A DNA stretch of 16,615 nt from CAYVLI01 sp964452105 [NCBI: uncultured Nitrospinota bacterium] (GCA_964452105.1 CAYVLI010000015.1:1-16615), one strand, 5' to 3'; shown: positions 1 to 7,917, numbered from the stretch's first letter. Notes: generated from the sequence alone by a model not told the origin. Numbers and translations are program-made.

Positions 1-1340
1 GCTATCTCTGCGGTCTCAAAATCGCGGACCTCGCCCACCATGATGACGTCGGGGTCTTGCCTCAAAAAGGATCTCAGGGCGGCGGCGAAGGTAAGCCCTA
101 CCTCATCCCTCACCAGCACCTGGTTGATGCCCTTGAAGTTGAACTCGACAGGGTCTTCAGCAGTCAATATCTTTCTATCAGGGGTATTCAGCACACTGAG
201 GGCGGAATAGAGCGTGGTGGTTTTTCCGCTGCCCGTCGGCCCCGTAACCAGTACCAGGCCGTAAGGTTTATAGATGGTCCTCTTAAATTTATCCAGACCT
301 TCTATCGTAAAACCCAGCTTGGTCAGGTCCACATTGAGGTTAGACTTGTCCAGGATACGGAGAACTATGGATTCACCGAAGAGGGTGGGTAACGTCGATA
401 CGCGGAAATCCACCTCTTTCCTGGCGCCAACCCTCATTTTGATACGGCCGTCTTGCGGCACGCGGCGCTCTGATATATCCAGACGGGAAAGTATCTTGAC
501 CCTCGAAGTTATCGCATTCTTCAACTGCAGGGGAAGGTTCATGGACTGAAACAGGTTGCCATCAAGCCTGTACCTTACATAAAAAGCCTTCTCGAAAGGC
601 TCTATATGAATGTCGCTTATACCGTCTTTTACCGCTTTGAGAAGGATTCCGTTCACCAGCTTAATGATGGGGGCGTCTTCCGCGTTGTACAGGTCTGCGG
701 CTTCCTGCCGGCTGGCTTCTTCGATTGAGAAATCTTCCGCGGCCTCGGAGGCCAGGGAGCCGAAATCGTCTATCTCCTGAATACTGATGGTTTCTTCCTG
801 ATCGCTTACGACTTCTTTATCAAAGAATGAGTTGTACTCCTCGTCGTTTATCTTGTAATACTTCTTATAAGCGTCAACGATGCTCTTCTCGGTGGCCACA
901 TACGCTTTTATCGAGAGCTTAGTTTTGGTCTGCAGAGTTTCGACGGCGAAGTTATTGGTGGGGTCCGTCATTGCCACGGTGAGTACACCGTTGCTGATAT
1001 TGACTGGAAATACGAGGATGTCCTTGGCCAACTCATAAGGGACCATTTTCAGAACATCATCAGAAATTTGATATTCACCTATGTTTATGATGGGAAAGTT
1101 ATACTGCCGGCTGAGGAAATTGACTATCGTATCGTTCTCGATGTAGCCCAGCCTGACCAAGATGCTGCCCAGCCTGCCTTTATGCTCCTTTTGATAATTA
1201 AGGGCTTCATCCAGCTGAGCCTTGGTTATCTGGCCCGCACGGAGTAAAAGTTCGCCTATTTTCCCCTTGGCTTTACCTTTAGACTCGTCCCTTATGGTCT
1301 TTTTGAACGCAGTCTTTCTCTCACCAATATGCTGAGCCAT
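1..1340 (-). CDS. pilB: Type IV pilus assembly ATPase PilB (GspE/PilB family), 3' end outside window
   Basis: Hexameric cytoplasmic ATPase that powers pilin polymerisation in type IV pilus or type II secretion machines. The visible 446 residues, read from an ATG at 1340, begin with a helical N-terminal region (about 27-80, GKIGELLLRAGQITKAQ), followed by a T2SSE/MshEN-type N-domain to about 165, an acidic linker (165-220), and the RecA-like core. The core shows an aspartate-rich motif (SDIHIEPFE, 242-250), Walker A GPTGSGKT (367-374) and Walker B DPDVIMVGE (429-437). The frame is open to base 1, so the C-terminal Cys4 zinc region and arm are missing only because the window ends. Two N-terminal domains favour PilB over the shorter GspE, but GspE cannot be excluded. 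The start has only a weak ribosome site (AAGG about 10 nt upstream). It diverges from nth; no pilus gene is visible to confirm the role. Confidence 0.9.
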   Translation of the reverse strand, partial: MAQHIGERKTAFKKTIRDESKGKAKGKIGELLLRAGQITKAQLDEALNYQKEHKGRLGSILVRLGYIENDTIVNFLSRQYNFPIINIGEYQISDDVLKMVPYELAKDILVFPVNISNGVLTVAMTDPTNNFAVETLQTKTKLSIKAYVATEKSIVDAYKKYYKINDEEYNSFFDKEVVSDQEETISIQEIDDFGSLASEAAEDFSIEEASRQEAADLYNAEDAPIIKLVNGILLKAVKDGISDIHIEPFEKAFYVRYRLDGNLFQSMNLPLQLKNAITSRVKILSRLDISERRVPQDGRIKMRVGARKEVDFRVSTLPTLFGESIVLRILDKSNLNVDLTKLGFTIEGLDKFKRTIYKPYGLVLVTGPTGSGKTTTLYSALSVLNTPDRKILTAEDPVEFNFKGINQVLVRDEVGLTFAAALRSFLRQDPDVIMVGEVRDFETAEI

Positions 1341-1728
1341 CTCTAATTACCTTGAATTGTAAGACAAAATAAGTTAAGCAATATCATCCCTTTCAGGATC
1401 GGGATAGGGAAGATGCTTCTTGAGGACTCGCCATAATTATACGCCCCGTGCGGCTACAGATATTCATTATATTAATATTACATAAATACAGGTTACTATA
1501 CCATCCTCTATTATCATTTTACAATAGCATGGGCGGCATCCATTACCTTATTAAGATATGGGTAACCATCTTTTGTGTCAAGGATTATATCGACTCATTT
1601 CATGGAAGATATGAGGGTTGTTTGAAATTCTTTTTTCATGTTATCATGTAGTTTGTTGTTAATTTAATAGAAAAATTTTATACCTGTACCACGGCATATT
1701 CTATCGACAATGACGCTGAGGTGATGGA
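1341..1728. other. AT-rich divergent intergenic region between pilB and nth
   Basis: These 388 bases are clearly richer in A and T than the genes around them and carry no convincing gene. They must hold the promoters of both divergent genes. A TATAAT box lies on the minus strand at 1436-1441 without a good -35, and a candidate promoter for nth lies at 1656-1684. A 67-codon open frame at 1448-1651 has low-complexity hydrophobic content and no ribosome site, so I do not call it. I recognise no riboswitch or small RNA. Confidence 0.6.
1656..1684 (+). promoter_or_regulatory. Candidate sigma70-type promoter for nth
   Basis: TTGTTA at 1656-1661 and TATACC at 1679-1684 are separated by exactly 17 bases in an AT-rich stretch. 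Each box matches four of six consensus bases. It would give a leader of about 35-40 nt before the nth start. This is pattern matching only. Confidence 0.3.
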
Positions 1729-2364
1729 TTGACCTCTCAAGCGAGCAAGATTTTCGATATCCTGGATAAATATTATCAGGACGCGGCCATAGCGCTCAAC
1801 TTTGAGACTCCCCTGGAGCTTCTTGTGGCCATCATCCTGGCCGCTCAATGCACCGATAAAAGGGTGAATGAAGTCACCAAAAAGCTCTTCAAAAAGTGCC
1901 CCTCTGCCGAAGATTATGCTCATGTGCCGCTTCCGGAACTGGAAGAGGATATCAGATCAACCGGTTTCTACCGCAATAAGGCCAAAAACCTGAAAGCGGC
2001 TTGCGCCCTGATCGTGGATAAGTTCAACGGCGAAGTGCCAGGAAACCTGGATGCTCTCATCGAACTGCCAGGCATAGGGCGAAAATCGGCCAACATCATT
2101 CTGAACGAATGCTTCAACACCCCCGCAATAGGTGTGGACACTCATGTGCTACGAACGAGCCGGAGGCTGGGCTTCTCCGGCGAGAAAAACCCAGATAAGG
2201 TGGAAAAGGACCTGTGCCAGCTGATACCCTTGGAAAAATGGCGCCGGGTGCCCCGCGTGCTCACCGCGCATGGCAAGACCCTCTGCAATGCCAGGAAACC
2301 CCTCTGCGGGCAGTGCCCGGTGGAGAAATTATGCGCCTGGAGAAAGGCGAACGCCGAAACGTAA
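1729..2364 (+). CDS. nth: Endonuclease III (bifunctional DNA glycosylase/AP lyase)
   Basis: Base-excision repair enzyme that removes oxidised pyrimidines and cleaves at abasic sites. The 211 residues match the family's usual length. The helix-hairpin-helix LPGIGRKSA (113-121) carries the catalytic lysine K119, and the catalytic aspartate is D137 in GVDTH. The iron-sulphur cluster loop has the exact C-X6-C-X2-C-X5-C spacing (C186, C193, C196, C202). The start is a TTG at 1729 with AGGTGA at 1719-1724 just upstream. The ATG at 1724 cannot be used because its frame stops after two codons, and that TGA overlaps the TTG. The gene diverges from pilB and precedes the enoyl-CoA hydratase by 93 bases, with a possible hairpin between, so cotranscription is uncertain. 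Confidence 0.95.
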   Translation: MTSQASKIFDILDKYYQDAAIALNFETPLELLVAIILAAQCTDKRVNEVTKKLFKKCPSAEDYAHVPLPELEEDIRSTGFYRNKAKNLKAACALIVDKFNGEVPGNLDALIELPGIGRKSANIILNECFNTPAIGVDTHVLRTSRRLGFSGEKNPDKVEKDLCQLIPLEKWRRVPRVLTAHGKTLCNARKPLCGQCPVEKLCAWRKANAET

Positions 2365-2387
2365 CGTCATGCATTTCAATTTTCGGC
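2353..2387 (+). terminator. Possible weak hairpin at the end of nth
   Basis: GCCGAAA at 2353-2359 pairs with TTTCGGC at 2381-2387 around a 21-base loop. The left arm lies in the last codons of nth. The sequence after it is AT-rich but has no run of T, so it is a weak terminator candidate at best. Confidence 0.25.
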
Positions 2388-2457
2388 ATCATAAATTTGT
2401 TGAGAAAAACAGGTTAACGCAACGCACTCAGTATGACTCAGATGAGGAGATTATGTA

Positions 2458-3234
2458 ATGGACACCGTCATCTACGAAATCAAGGACAAGATAGCCCACA
2501 TAACGATAAACCGGCCCCAGGCTTACAATGCCTGCGATCAGCCCACCTACGATCGTCTCTCTGAAATATGGCAGGATTTCCGCGATAACGATGAAGCCTG
2601 GGTGGCGATACTCACCGGGGCGGGAGAAAAAGCCTTCTGCGCGGGAAGCGATATAAAGCTCAATTTCTCTTTCATGCCGCACCCCTCTGAAGCCTTCGAG
2701 CCAGAGACGCAACAGAGCATAATGCGAGGGCTGGAAACCTGGAAACCGATCATCGCGGCCGTTAACGGGCACTGCAACGGAGGCGGAATGGAAATGGCGC
2801 TGGCCTGCGATATCAGGGTCGCTTCGGAAAACGCTCAGTTTGGCTTGGGAGAAGTGAAGCTGGGGCTACTCCCCGGAGGCGGAGGGACACAGAGGCTACC
2901 CAGGGCCATCCCCTTATGCCACGCCCTGTGGATGCTCTACACCGGAGAGCGGATAGACGCCCAGGAAGCGTATCGCATAGGGCTTGTAAACAAAGTGGTT
3001 CCCCTTCCTGAACTTGTTACTACCGCCGAAGACATGGCCAGGAAGATACTGGCGGCAGGCCCACTGGCCGTGAGGGCCATAAAACAGGCCGCCATAAAAG
3101 GGTTGAGCATGCCCCTGCAAGATGGGCTGAGACTGGAATCACAGCTTTTTCGTCTCCTGCGGATAACCGAGGACAGCGTGGAGGGCACCAGAGCTTTCGC
3201 AGAGAAACGCCCCCCACAGTGGAAAGCCAGATAA
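2458..3234 (+). CDS. Enoyl-CoA hydratase/isomerase (crotonase fold)
   Basis: Crotonase-superfamily enzyme, most likely hydrating a trans-2-enoyl-CoA to a 3-hydroxyacyl-CoA in fatty-acid or branched-chain amino-acid breakdown. The 258 residues are typical. CAGSDI (61-66) and GHCNGGG (104-110) form the CoA-binding and oxyanion-hole segments. Both glutamates needed for hydratase activity in rat mitochondrial enoyl-CoA hydratase (E144, E164) have counterparts: E112 in GGGMEMA and E132 in GLGEVKLG. LPGGGGTQRLPR (138-149) is the usual family signature. Both catalytic glutamates favour a true hydratase over an isomerase or dehalogenase relative, but the substrate cannot be told. The ATG at 2458 has GAGGAG eight bases upstream. 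The mutase gene follows after 173 bases behind its own promoter candidate. Confidence 0.9.
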   Translation: MDTVIYEIKDKIAHITINRPQAYNACDQPTYDRLSEIWQDFRDNDEAWVAILTGAGEKAFCAGSDIKLNFSFMPHPSEAFEPETQQSIMRGLETWKPIIAAVNGHCNGGGMEMALACDIRVASENAQFGLGEVKLGLLPGGGGTQRLPRAIPLCHALWMLYTGERIDAQEAYRIGLVNKVVPLPELVTTAEDMARKILAAGPLAVRAIKQAAIKGLSMPLQDGLRLESQLFRLLRITEDSVEGTRAFAEKRPPQWKAR

Positions 3235-3318
3235 AGGCTTATTTCTTAAAATCAGATATACACATTCGAGCGCTGCGGATGTACACCAGATGTTCGCTCC
3301 GAAGAGAGAGTTATGCTC

Positions 3319-3345
3319 TTGACAAGGCAGCATTTTTATTATAGT
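3319..3345 (+). promoter_or_regulatory. Candidate promoter of the acyl-CoA mutase gene
   Basis: A perfect -35 box TTGACA at 3319-3324 is followed after 15 bases by TATAGT at 3340-3345 (five of six). The spacer is shorter than the optimal 17. It would start transcription near 3352, about 55 bases before the ATG, and would make the mutase a unit separate from the upstream hydratase. Confidence 0.45.
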
Positions 3346-3407
3346 GAATATCTGAATAAAAAAGTATAACCGCGCTATCGGGCACATCCTTTCTGAGGAG
3401 CAATACC

Positions 3408-5036
3408 ATGGCTAAGCCTGATGAGAAAAAGGGCTCTCAGGAAAACTTGAAGGAGGTGGAACTCTCCTCCGGGATTAAGATCAAACCCGTATATGGTCCT
3501 GAAGATATCGCTCATCTGGACTACGAAAGAGACATAGGCGAACCGGGAAAGTACCCCTATCTGCGCGGCCCCTACTCGACCATGTACAGGGGTCGGCCCT
3601 GGACAAAGCGCCTCTACGCTGGATACGGCACTTCTGAAGACACCAACCGACGCTTCAAATTCCTGCTCGAGAACGGCCAGACCGGTCTCAGTATGGCCCT
3701 GGACCTTCCCACGCAGCTGGGCATGGATTCCAGCGACCCTCTGGCCGTAGCCGATGTGGGACGGGTGGGCGTGGCCATCGATACACTCAAGGATTTGGAA
3801 GGCGTCTTCGATGGCATAGACCTGGGCAAGATAAGCACGTCGTTCACCATAAACTCTACGGCGGCGATCCTGCTGGCCATGTATATCGCCGTAGGCGAAA
3901 AACAGGGGGTGCCCCAGGAGAAGCTTACCGGCACCATACAGAACGACATCCTCAAGGAATACGTTGCACGGGGAACATGGATTTTTCCCATCGAGCCTTC
4001 CATTCGCCTTATAGGCGATACCATCGAACACTGCGCCAACCATATTCCGAAGTTCAACTCCATTAGCATTTCCGGGCCGCATATGAGAGAGGCGGGCGCC
4101 ACCGCGGTGCAGGAGCTGGCCTACTCCTTCGGAAACGCCAAGGAATATATCAACGAGGTGCTGAGGCGCGGATACAAAATAGACGACTTCGCCCCCGGCC
4201 TCTCCTTCATATTCTGCAACAGGGACAACTTCTTCGAGGAAATATGCAAGTACCGCACGGCCAGACGGCTCTGGGCGCGCATCATGAAAGAGGAGTATGG
4301 GGCAAGCAACCCCAAATCCATGATGCTGCGCTTCGCCGGAGGCGGAGGCGGACTATGTATGACCAAGAACCAACCCAAGCTTAACATAGCTCGCAGCGCT
4401 CTGGTGGCCTTATCCACGGTGCTGGGGGGCGCGCAATCCATCCTCCTGGCGGCATACGACGAGGCCTACGCCATCCCCACCGAGGAATCCGCACGCCTGG
4501 CCCTTATGATCCAGAACCTGCTGGGTGAAGAAGTGGGCGTGGCAGACACGGTGGACCCTCTGGCGGGCTCATATTTCATAGAATCCCTGACCGATGAGAT
4601 CGAAAAGAAGACCGTTGAAACCATGGAAAGGATAGAATCCATGGGCGGGATGGTTAACGCCATCAAGGCCGGCCATATCCAGAGAGAACTGGCACGGGAG
4701 GCTTACCTTGAAGAGATGCACATACAGAGGGGCGAAAAGGTCAAGATAGGGGTCAACAAGTACGTGGTCGAAGAAGACGAAGAAGATGAGATGGAAATCC
4801 ACCAGTCCTCCGAAGAGGCCATACAGAAGCAGGTGGAACGCACGAACAGAGTCAAGGCGGAACGCGACCAGAGCAAGGTGGACGAAGCGCTCATCGCCCT
4901 CTCCGATGCGGCCAAGGGAACGGAAAATATGATGCCATACCTGATAAGCGCTGTAAAATCCTACGCCACCATCGGCGAGATAGTCGCCACCTTCAAAAGC
5001 GTCTTCGGCGCCTACCAGGAGATAACGGGGGTGTAG
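3408..5036 (+). CDS. B12-dependent acyl-CoA mutase, large (catalytic) subunit; methylmalonyl-CoA mutase family
   Basis: Catalytic TIM-barrel subunit of the family that rearranges acyl-CoA carbon skeletons by adenosylcobalamin radical chemistry (methylmalonyl-CoA to succinyl-CoA in the classic case). The 542 residues cover only this domain. The cobalamin-binding domain (DXHXXG) is absent and must be a separate gene outside the window. Conserved points are RGPYSTMY (53-60), [11 protein letters not shown] (175-185), EPSIR with R200 at the substrate-carboxylate arginine (R207 of Propionibacterium mutase), H225 at the catalytic histidine, and the C-terminal IGVNKY. Three loops differ from the family: SGPHMREAG where SGYHMQEAG is usual, RFAGGGGGL (308-316) where R(A/F)HxQTxG is usual, and [13 protein letters not shown] (341-353) where GTQSLHTNSxDEA is usual. 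The substrate is therefore uncertain. An acidic run (455-463) is also seen. The ATG at 3408 follows GAGGAG closely. Confidence 0.85.
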   Translation: MAKPDEKKGSQENLKEVELSSGIKIKPVYGPEDIAHLDYERDIGEPGKYPYLRGPYSTMYRGRPWTKRLYAGYGTSEDTNRRFKFLLENGQTGLSMALDLPTQLGMDSSDPLAVADVGRVGVAIDTLKDLEGVFDGIDLGKISTSFTINSTAAILLAMYIAVGEKQGVPQEKLTGTIQNDILKEYVARGTWIFPIEPSIRLIGDTIEHCANHIPKFNSISISGPHMREAGATAVQELAYSFGNAKEYINEVLRRGYKIDDFAPGLSFIFCNRDNFFEEICKYRTARRLWARIMKEEYGASNPKSMMLRFAGGGGGLCMTKNQPKLNIARSALVALSTVLGGAQSILLAAYDEAYAIPTEESARLALMIQNLLGEEVGVADTVDPLAGSYFIESLTDEIEKKTVETMERIESMGGMVNAIKAGHIQRELAREAYLEEMHIQRGEKVKIGVNKYVVEEDEEDEMEIHQSSEEAIQKQVERTNRVKAERDQSKVDEALIALSDAAKGTENMMPYLISAVKSYATIGEIVATFKSVFGAYQEITGV

Positions 5037-5093
5037 GACTTCGGTAATGCCAGGGGTAACAGCGTAGCCGGGCAATGAATACTGAATAGCAGG

Positions 5094-5131
5094 AAACGGG
5101 CGTTCCTCTCTTAGATGGATCGCCCGTTTTT
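5094..5131 (+). terminator. Rho-independent terminator after the mutase gene, possibly bidirectional
   Basis: AAACGGGCG at 5094-5102 pairs perfectly with CGCCCGTTT at 5121-5129 around an 18-base loop and runs into five T residues on the plus strand. It lies between two convergent genes and ends the mutase transcript. From the other side it could also stop the minus-strand MBL transcript, though the T run on that side is shorter. Confidence 0.75.
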
Positions 5132-5164
5132 CATACTGTGCCATTAAAATGTTAAGTTATCCTT

Positions 5165-6091
5165 CTACTTCGGATTCTCGTTCCGTGCAAAATAGCGCTG
5201 GAAGCCGAGTACAGTGGAGAGGATGAGTTCTCCTTCCGACCAGCCGCGGAGTTCATTTACAGGTTCATACATGGGATCGTCCATCAATGCTTCGACCATC
5301 TCTGATGGGCTGGCCCCTTTCCTGTTGAGGGGCAAGAGGACATCTCTCACATGGGAGAGTTGTTTTTCTGAGAGACTGATAGTCTTATCTACCCTGTCCG
5401 TGAACCCGAACTGCGAGAAGCAGAGCTTTTCTGCAGCTAACGCTCTAAGTTTTCTGAGGCTTCTAAGCGTGGCTCCGTAATCGAAACCGGGTGGGGCGAG
5501 GGCGGGATACAGGAAATCATTGGCCGGAACATAGTGGCCGGGCAGCTCTCCCACGAAAACCAGTTTCTTCGATTCCTCAAAAATCAGGGCGTGGTGCGGC
5601 GCATGCCCCGGCGCGGACATCACACGGAGTGAAACGCCCCCTCCTGCGTCTATGGTAGTCTCATCCAGGGGGATTACGTTTCCTTCAGGGATGGGAAGGA
5701 TGGCTCCGTGGATTTTATCCACAGCTTCCCTCCCTCCGTAAACTTTATCCGCGCTGGCAAGCAATCGGGAAGGTTCAATGAGGTGCCCGGCGCCGTTGCG
5801 GTGAACGTACACCTTCAGCCAGGGCATCTGCTTGACCAGCCAACCCGCGCCGCCGGAGTGATCCAGATGTATGTGCGTGACTATGACGCCTGTCAGCTCC
5901 TCCCGGGCTATTCCCAGGTCGCTCAGGGAACTCATGAGTTTCGATGCCACATCTTGTGTCCCCGTCTCCACAAGGTAAACCTTTTCGCCCATGATAACGT
6001 AGGAGCCACTCACCGGTATGGAAAAGGAGCCGAGCGTCGAGAGATAATAGACCCCGTCAGTAACCTTCTGAAAAATACCGTCCTCAGACAT
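5165..6091 (-). CDS. Metallo-beta-lactamase fold hydrolase with atypical second metal site
   Basis: A 308-residue MBL-fold hydrolase, substrate unknown. The first metal motif THIHLDH is intact (H73, H75, D77, H78), and H163 in APGHAPHH supplies the next ligand. The position that is normally the bridging aspartate (GD) reads FVGELPG, with E182. The last histidine, usually in a FSHFG-like strand, reads CFSQFGF, with Q227. The C-terminal 80 residues form a helical extension typical of larger MBL hydrolases acting on small soluble substrates. The ATG at 6091 has AAGGGTAA upstream. It lies 74 bases downstream of the membrane haem protein on the same strand, so the two may be cotranscribed. The ligand changes could mean one-metal or altered chemistry; this is inference. 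Confidence 0.85.
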   Translation of the reverse strand: MSEDGIFQKVTDGVYYLSTLGSFSIPVSGSYVIMGEKVYLVETGTQDVASKLMSSLSDLGIAREELTGVIVTHIHLDHSGGAGWLVKQMPWLKVYVHRNGAGHLIEPSRLLASADKVYGGREAVDKIHGAILPIPEGNVIPLDETTIDAGGGVSLRVMSAPGHAPHHALIFEESKKLVFVGELPGHYVPANDFLYPALAPPGFDYGATLRSLRKLRALAAEKLCFSQFGFTDRVDKTISLSEKQLSHVRDVLLPLNRKGASPSEMVEALMDDPMYEPVNELRGWSEGELILSTVLGFQRYFARNENPK

Positions 6092-6165
6092 AAATTACCC
6101 TTACAGATGAAACGGATAATTGAACCCGCAGATACAGTGAAGAAGAGAGAAGAAGTTGCTCTGGG

Positions 6166-7107
6166 TCATAAACCCCACCGCCAGTAAGCCACCACGAAAA
6201 GCACCGTGAACACCAGGAGCAGGTTCATGTATGCAATGAAATAGAAGGCTTTCTGCGGAGATGTCTTCCGGGGTTTTAATGATGCATCATAAGTTCCCAC
6301 AACTTCAAGGGCTTCTATTTTTTCGCAGCCGTGGGGCGCTTTGGCGAGTGAAGGCGTGAGGTCGCTTCCCGAGGTATGGCGTTTCATGTGTACACCGTCT
6401 CCCCACAAGTTAAGCCCGGTTACATCATAAACCTTACCTTCAAATGCTATATAAGCCGGCCTTCCCTCTTTGCCATCGAAGCGGGAAAGAGAAAGTGGAT
6501 CAAACACTCCACCTTCAGGCAGCATCGCCTTTTCCGGCCCTTTTTTAAGTTTGGGCCCGACCAGGAAAACGGTGAAAAGGGCTGTTGAAACCATAACGAT
6601 GAAAATAAGTATCTTTATGGAAAGTACTATCCCCCAGGGGGTATTGAACAATACATCGACGCTTTTGATCCTGGAGAGCGTGAGCAGCAGTCCCGTAACC
6701 CCCACGGCGCCCATGGAGAAGAGGCCCAGAGCAACCTCGCCTTTGGGAAGCCCACGAGAAGCGTAGGCGGGCCTGAGAAGAAGGTGGACGTAGAGTATGG
6801 TTCCCAACCAGAGGAAAGCGGCCGTAATATGCAGAAACCCGATTGCCAATCTGGCATACTTCTTAATGGGACCAATGACTCTGAATCCACCACGGGGCGG
6901 CCACACATAGCCGGATGCAGCATATTCGAGACCTCTCTCAGAAAGCGCACCTCCCCCCGATGGATTTATGTGGCATGTCTGACAACTCTGGGCGGTTCTG
7001 GAGGCGTATTCCGGGAGAGCTGCAGAAAGAGCGGGGAGCAGTAAGAGGATAGCCAGAAAACAGAGGCAAACAATTCCCCACCTGTTTTTCGCTGTCATAC
7101 GATACAT
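6166..7107 (-). CDS. Membrane haem protein: c-type haem motif, CopD-like membrane region and cytochrome b5-like domain
   Basis: Probable membrane redox protein of about 313 residues that I cannot match to a named family as a whole. In order, numbered from the ATG at 7107: a signal peptide or anchor (about 10-30); a single CXXCH (C42, C45, H46) followed by NPSGGG, as in exported monohaem segments; three membrane helices (about 88-109, 124-144, 157-184), the first with GFLHITAAFLWLG, resembling the CopD/cytochrome b-type membrane fold; a cytochrome b5-like haem domain (about 203-272) with AFEGKVYDVTGL and the histidine pair in HMKRH plus APHG; and a last helix (287-309). The frame extends upstream to a TTG at 7200 without a ribosome site. 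The ATG at 7107 has AGGA only three bases before it, and an ATG at 7098 is also possible. The partner is unknown; it probably shares a transcript with the MBL gene. Confidence 0.75.
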   Translation of the reverse strand: MYRMTAKNRWGIVCLCFLAILLLLPALSAALPEYASRTAQSCQTCHINPSGGGALSERGLEYAASGYVWPPRGGFRVIGPIKKYARLAIGFLHITAAFLWLGTILYVHLLLRPAYASRGLPKGEVALGLFSMGAVGVTGLLLTLSRIKSVDVLFNTPWGIVLSIKILIFIVMVSTALFTVFLVGPKLKKGPEKAMLPEGGVFDPLSLSRFDGKEGRPAYIAFEGKVYDVTGLNLWGDGVHMKRHTSGSDLTPSLAKAPHGCEKIEALEVVGTYDASLKPRKTSPQKAFYFIAYMNLLLVFTVLFVVAYWRWGL

Positions 7108-7343
7108 TATTCCTGAATAATCAACCATTTTCAGATTTTGGACCAAATCGACAATCACAAGAACATTCTTTTCGAGCCTGAAAGGCGCGCCAGCCGCCAA
7201 CCGCTACTTTTTTCGATGGCAGAATACCAAAGAAAGGCCATCTTTGCATTGAAAAACAGATTGGTCAAAGGCTTATCATGATGATAGATTAGATAAACTA
7301 CGATAAAGTGCTTTTTCAATAACTGCGGAGAGATTAGAGGATT
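7108..7343. promoter_or_regulatory. Divergent intergenic region with a 13-base inverted repeat
   Basis: This region separates the haem protein (minus) from the helical protein (plus) and must carry both promoters, though I see no box with good consensus. TATCAT at 7274-7279 and ATGATA at 7281-7286 form a perfect inverted repeat around one G, the size of a small operator. Its role is not shown. Confidence 0.35.
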
Positions 7344-7904
7344 ATGACCAAGGAGAACAAAATAAAGAGCGCGGTGGAGCTCGCCCTGGAGAGAACCAGA
7401 GGCATGAAGGCCAGCCCGGAAGAGATTTCCGCCCTGCAGCAAAAAGAGCTTGAAGCCAGGGCAAAGGGCTTGGCCGCAAAGTATATAGACGGTGAAAAAA
7501 CCATAAAGGCTCTGAACCGGGAGCTTGATGAGATAGAAGAAGGGGGGGGAAACAAGCTGAAGTCGGCCGTTCTCAAGGAACTGCTCTCCTTCATAGAACT
7601 GGGATCAGACTGCACGAGGGCCATAGAAGGGATCGAGGCGCTCTCCGGGCCGGAAGTAAAACCGGAAATGGTAAAGCTGGAGCAGCTCTTCACGGTTTAC
7701 GAACAGCAATATGCCCAGCGGCGGCAGCAGCGCTCATCCCAGCTTCTGGAAGAATTAAAAGAGCGAAAGGTCCATGGAAGCGCCGTGATACCCAATCTGC
7801 TGGTTGACGAACTGTGGCAGACGACTTCAGAAGAACTCCTGACCTCTCATGAAAATGAACTGGATAACCTGCTGGCTGCATTAGGAAAAAAACTGACAAA
7901 GTAA
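7344..7904 (+). CDS. Conserved-looking helical (coiled-coil) protein of unknown function
   Basis: I do not recognise this 186-residue protein. It is highly charged, has no cysteine pair, signal peptide or membrane segment, and is predicted by eye to be almost wholly helical. Residues 1-65 are rich in Lys, Glu and Ala (ALQQKELEARAKGLAA), followed by a second helical half with leucine-rich stretches (LKELLSFIELG, LEELKERKV) and a C-terminal helix ending LLAALGKKLTK. This composition suggests a soluble oligomeric or scaffold protein. AGAGG lies three bases before the ATG and GGAG about 13 bases before. Codon use looks like that of its neighbours, and the sustained amphipathic pattern supports a real gene. 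It ends 13 bases from the convergent MBL gene, with no obvious terminator between. Confidence 0.75.
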   Translation: MTKENKIKSAVELALERTRGMKASPEEISALQQKELEARAKGLAAKYIDGEKTIKALNRELDEIEEGGGNKLKSAVLKELLSFIELGSDCTRAIEGIEALSGPEVKPEMVKLEQLFTVYEQQYAQRRQQRSSQLLEELKERKVHGSAVIPNLLVDELWQTTSEELLTSHENELDNLLAALGKKLTK

Positions 7905-7917
7905 CACCGGCTTTCGG

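Noticed and set aside
1448-1651. 67-codon plus-strand open frame in the pilB-nth intergenic region
   Set aside because: AT-rich, low-complexity hydrophobic translation, no ribosome site and no recognisable motif; likely chance.
3375-4102. Long minus-strand open frames (up to 235 codons) opposite the mutase gene
   Set aside because: Antisense shadows; the plus strand encodes a clear family member throughout.
7108-7200. N-terminal extension of the haem membrane protein to a TTG at 7200
   Set aside because: No ribosome site, and the extra 31 residues would precede a signal peptide that starts naturally near the ATG at 7107 or 7098.
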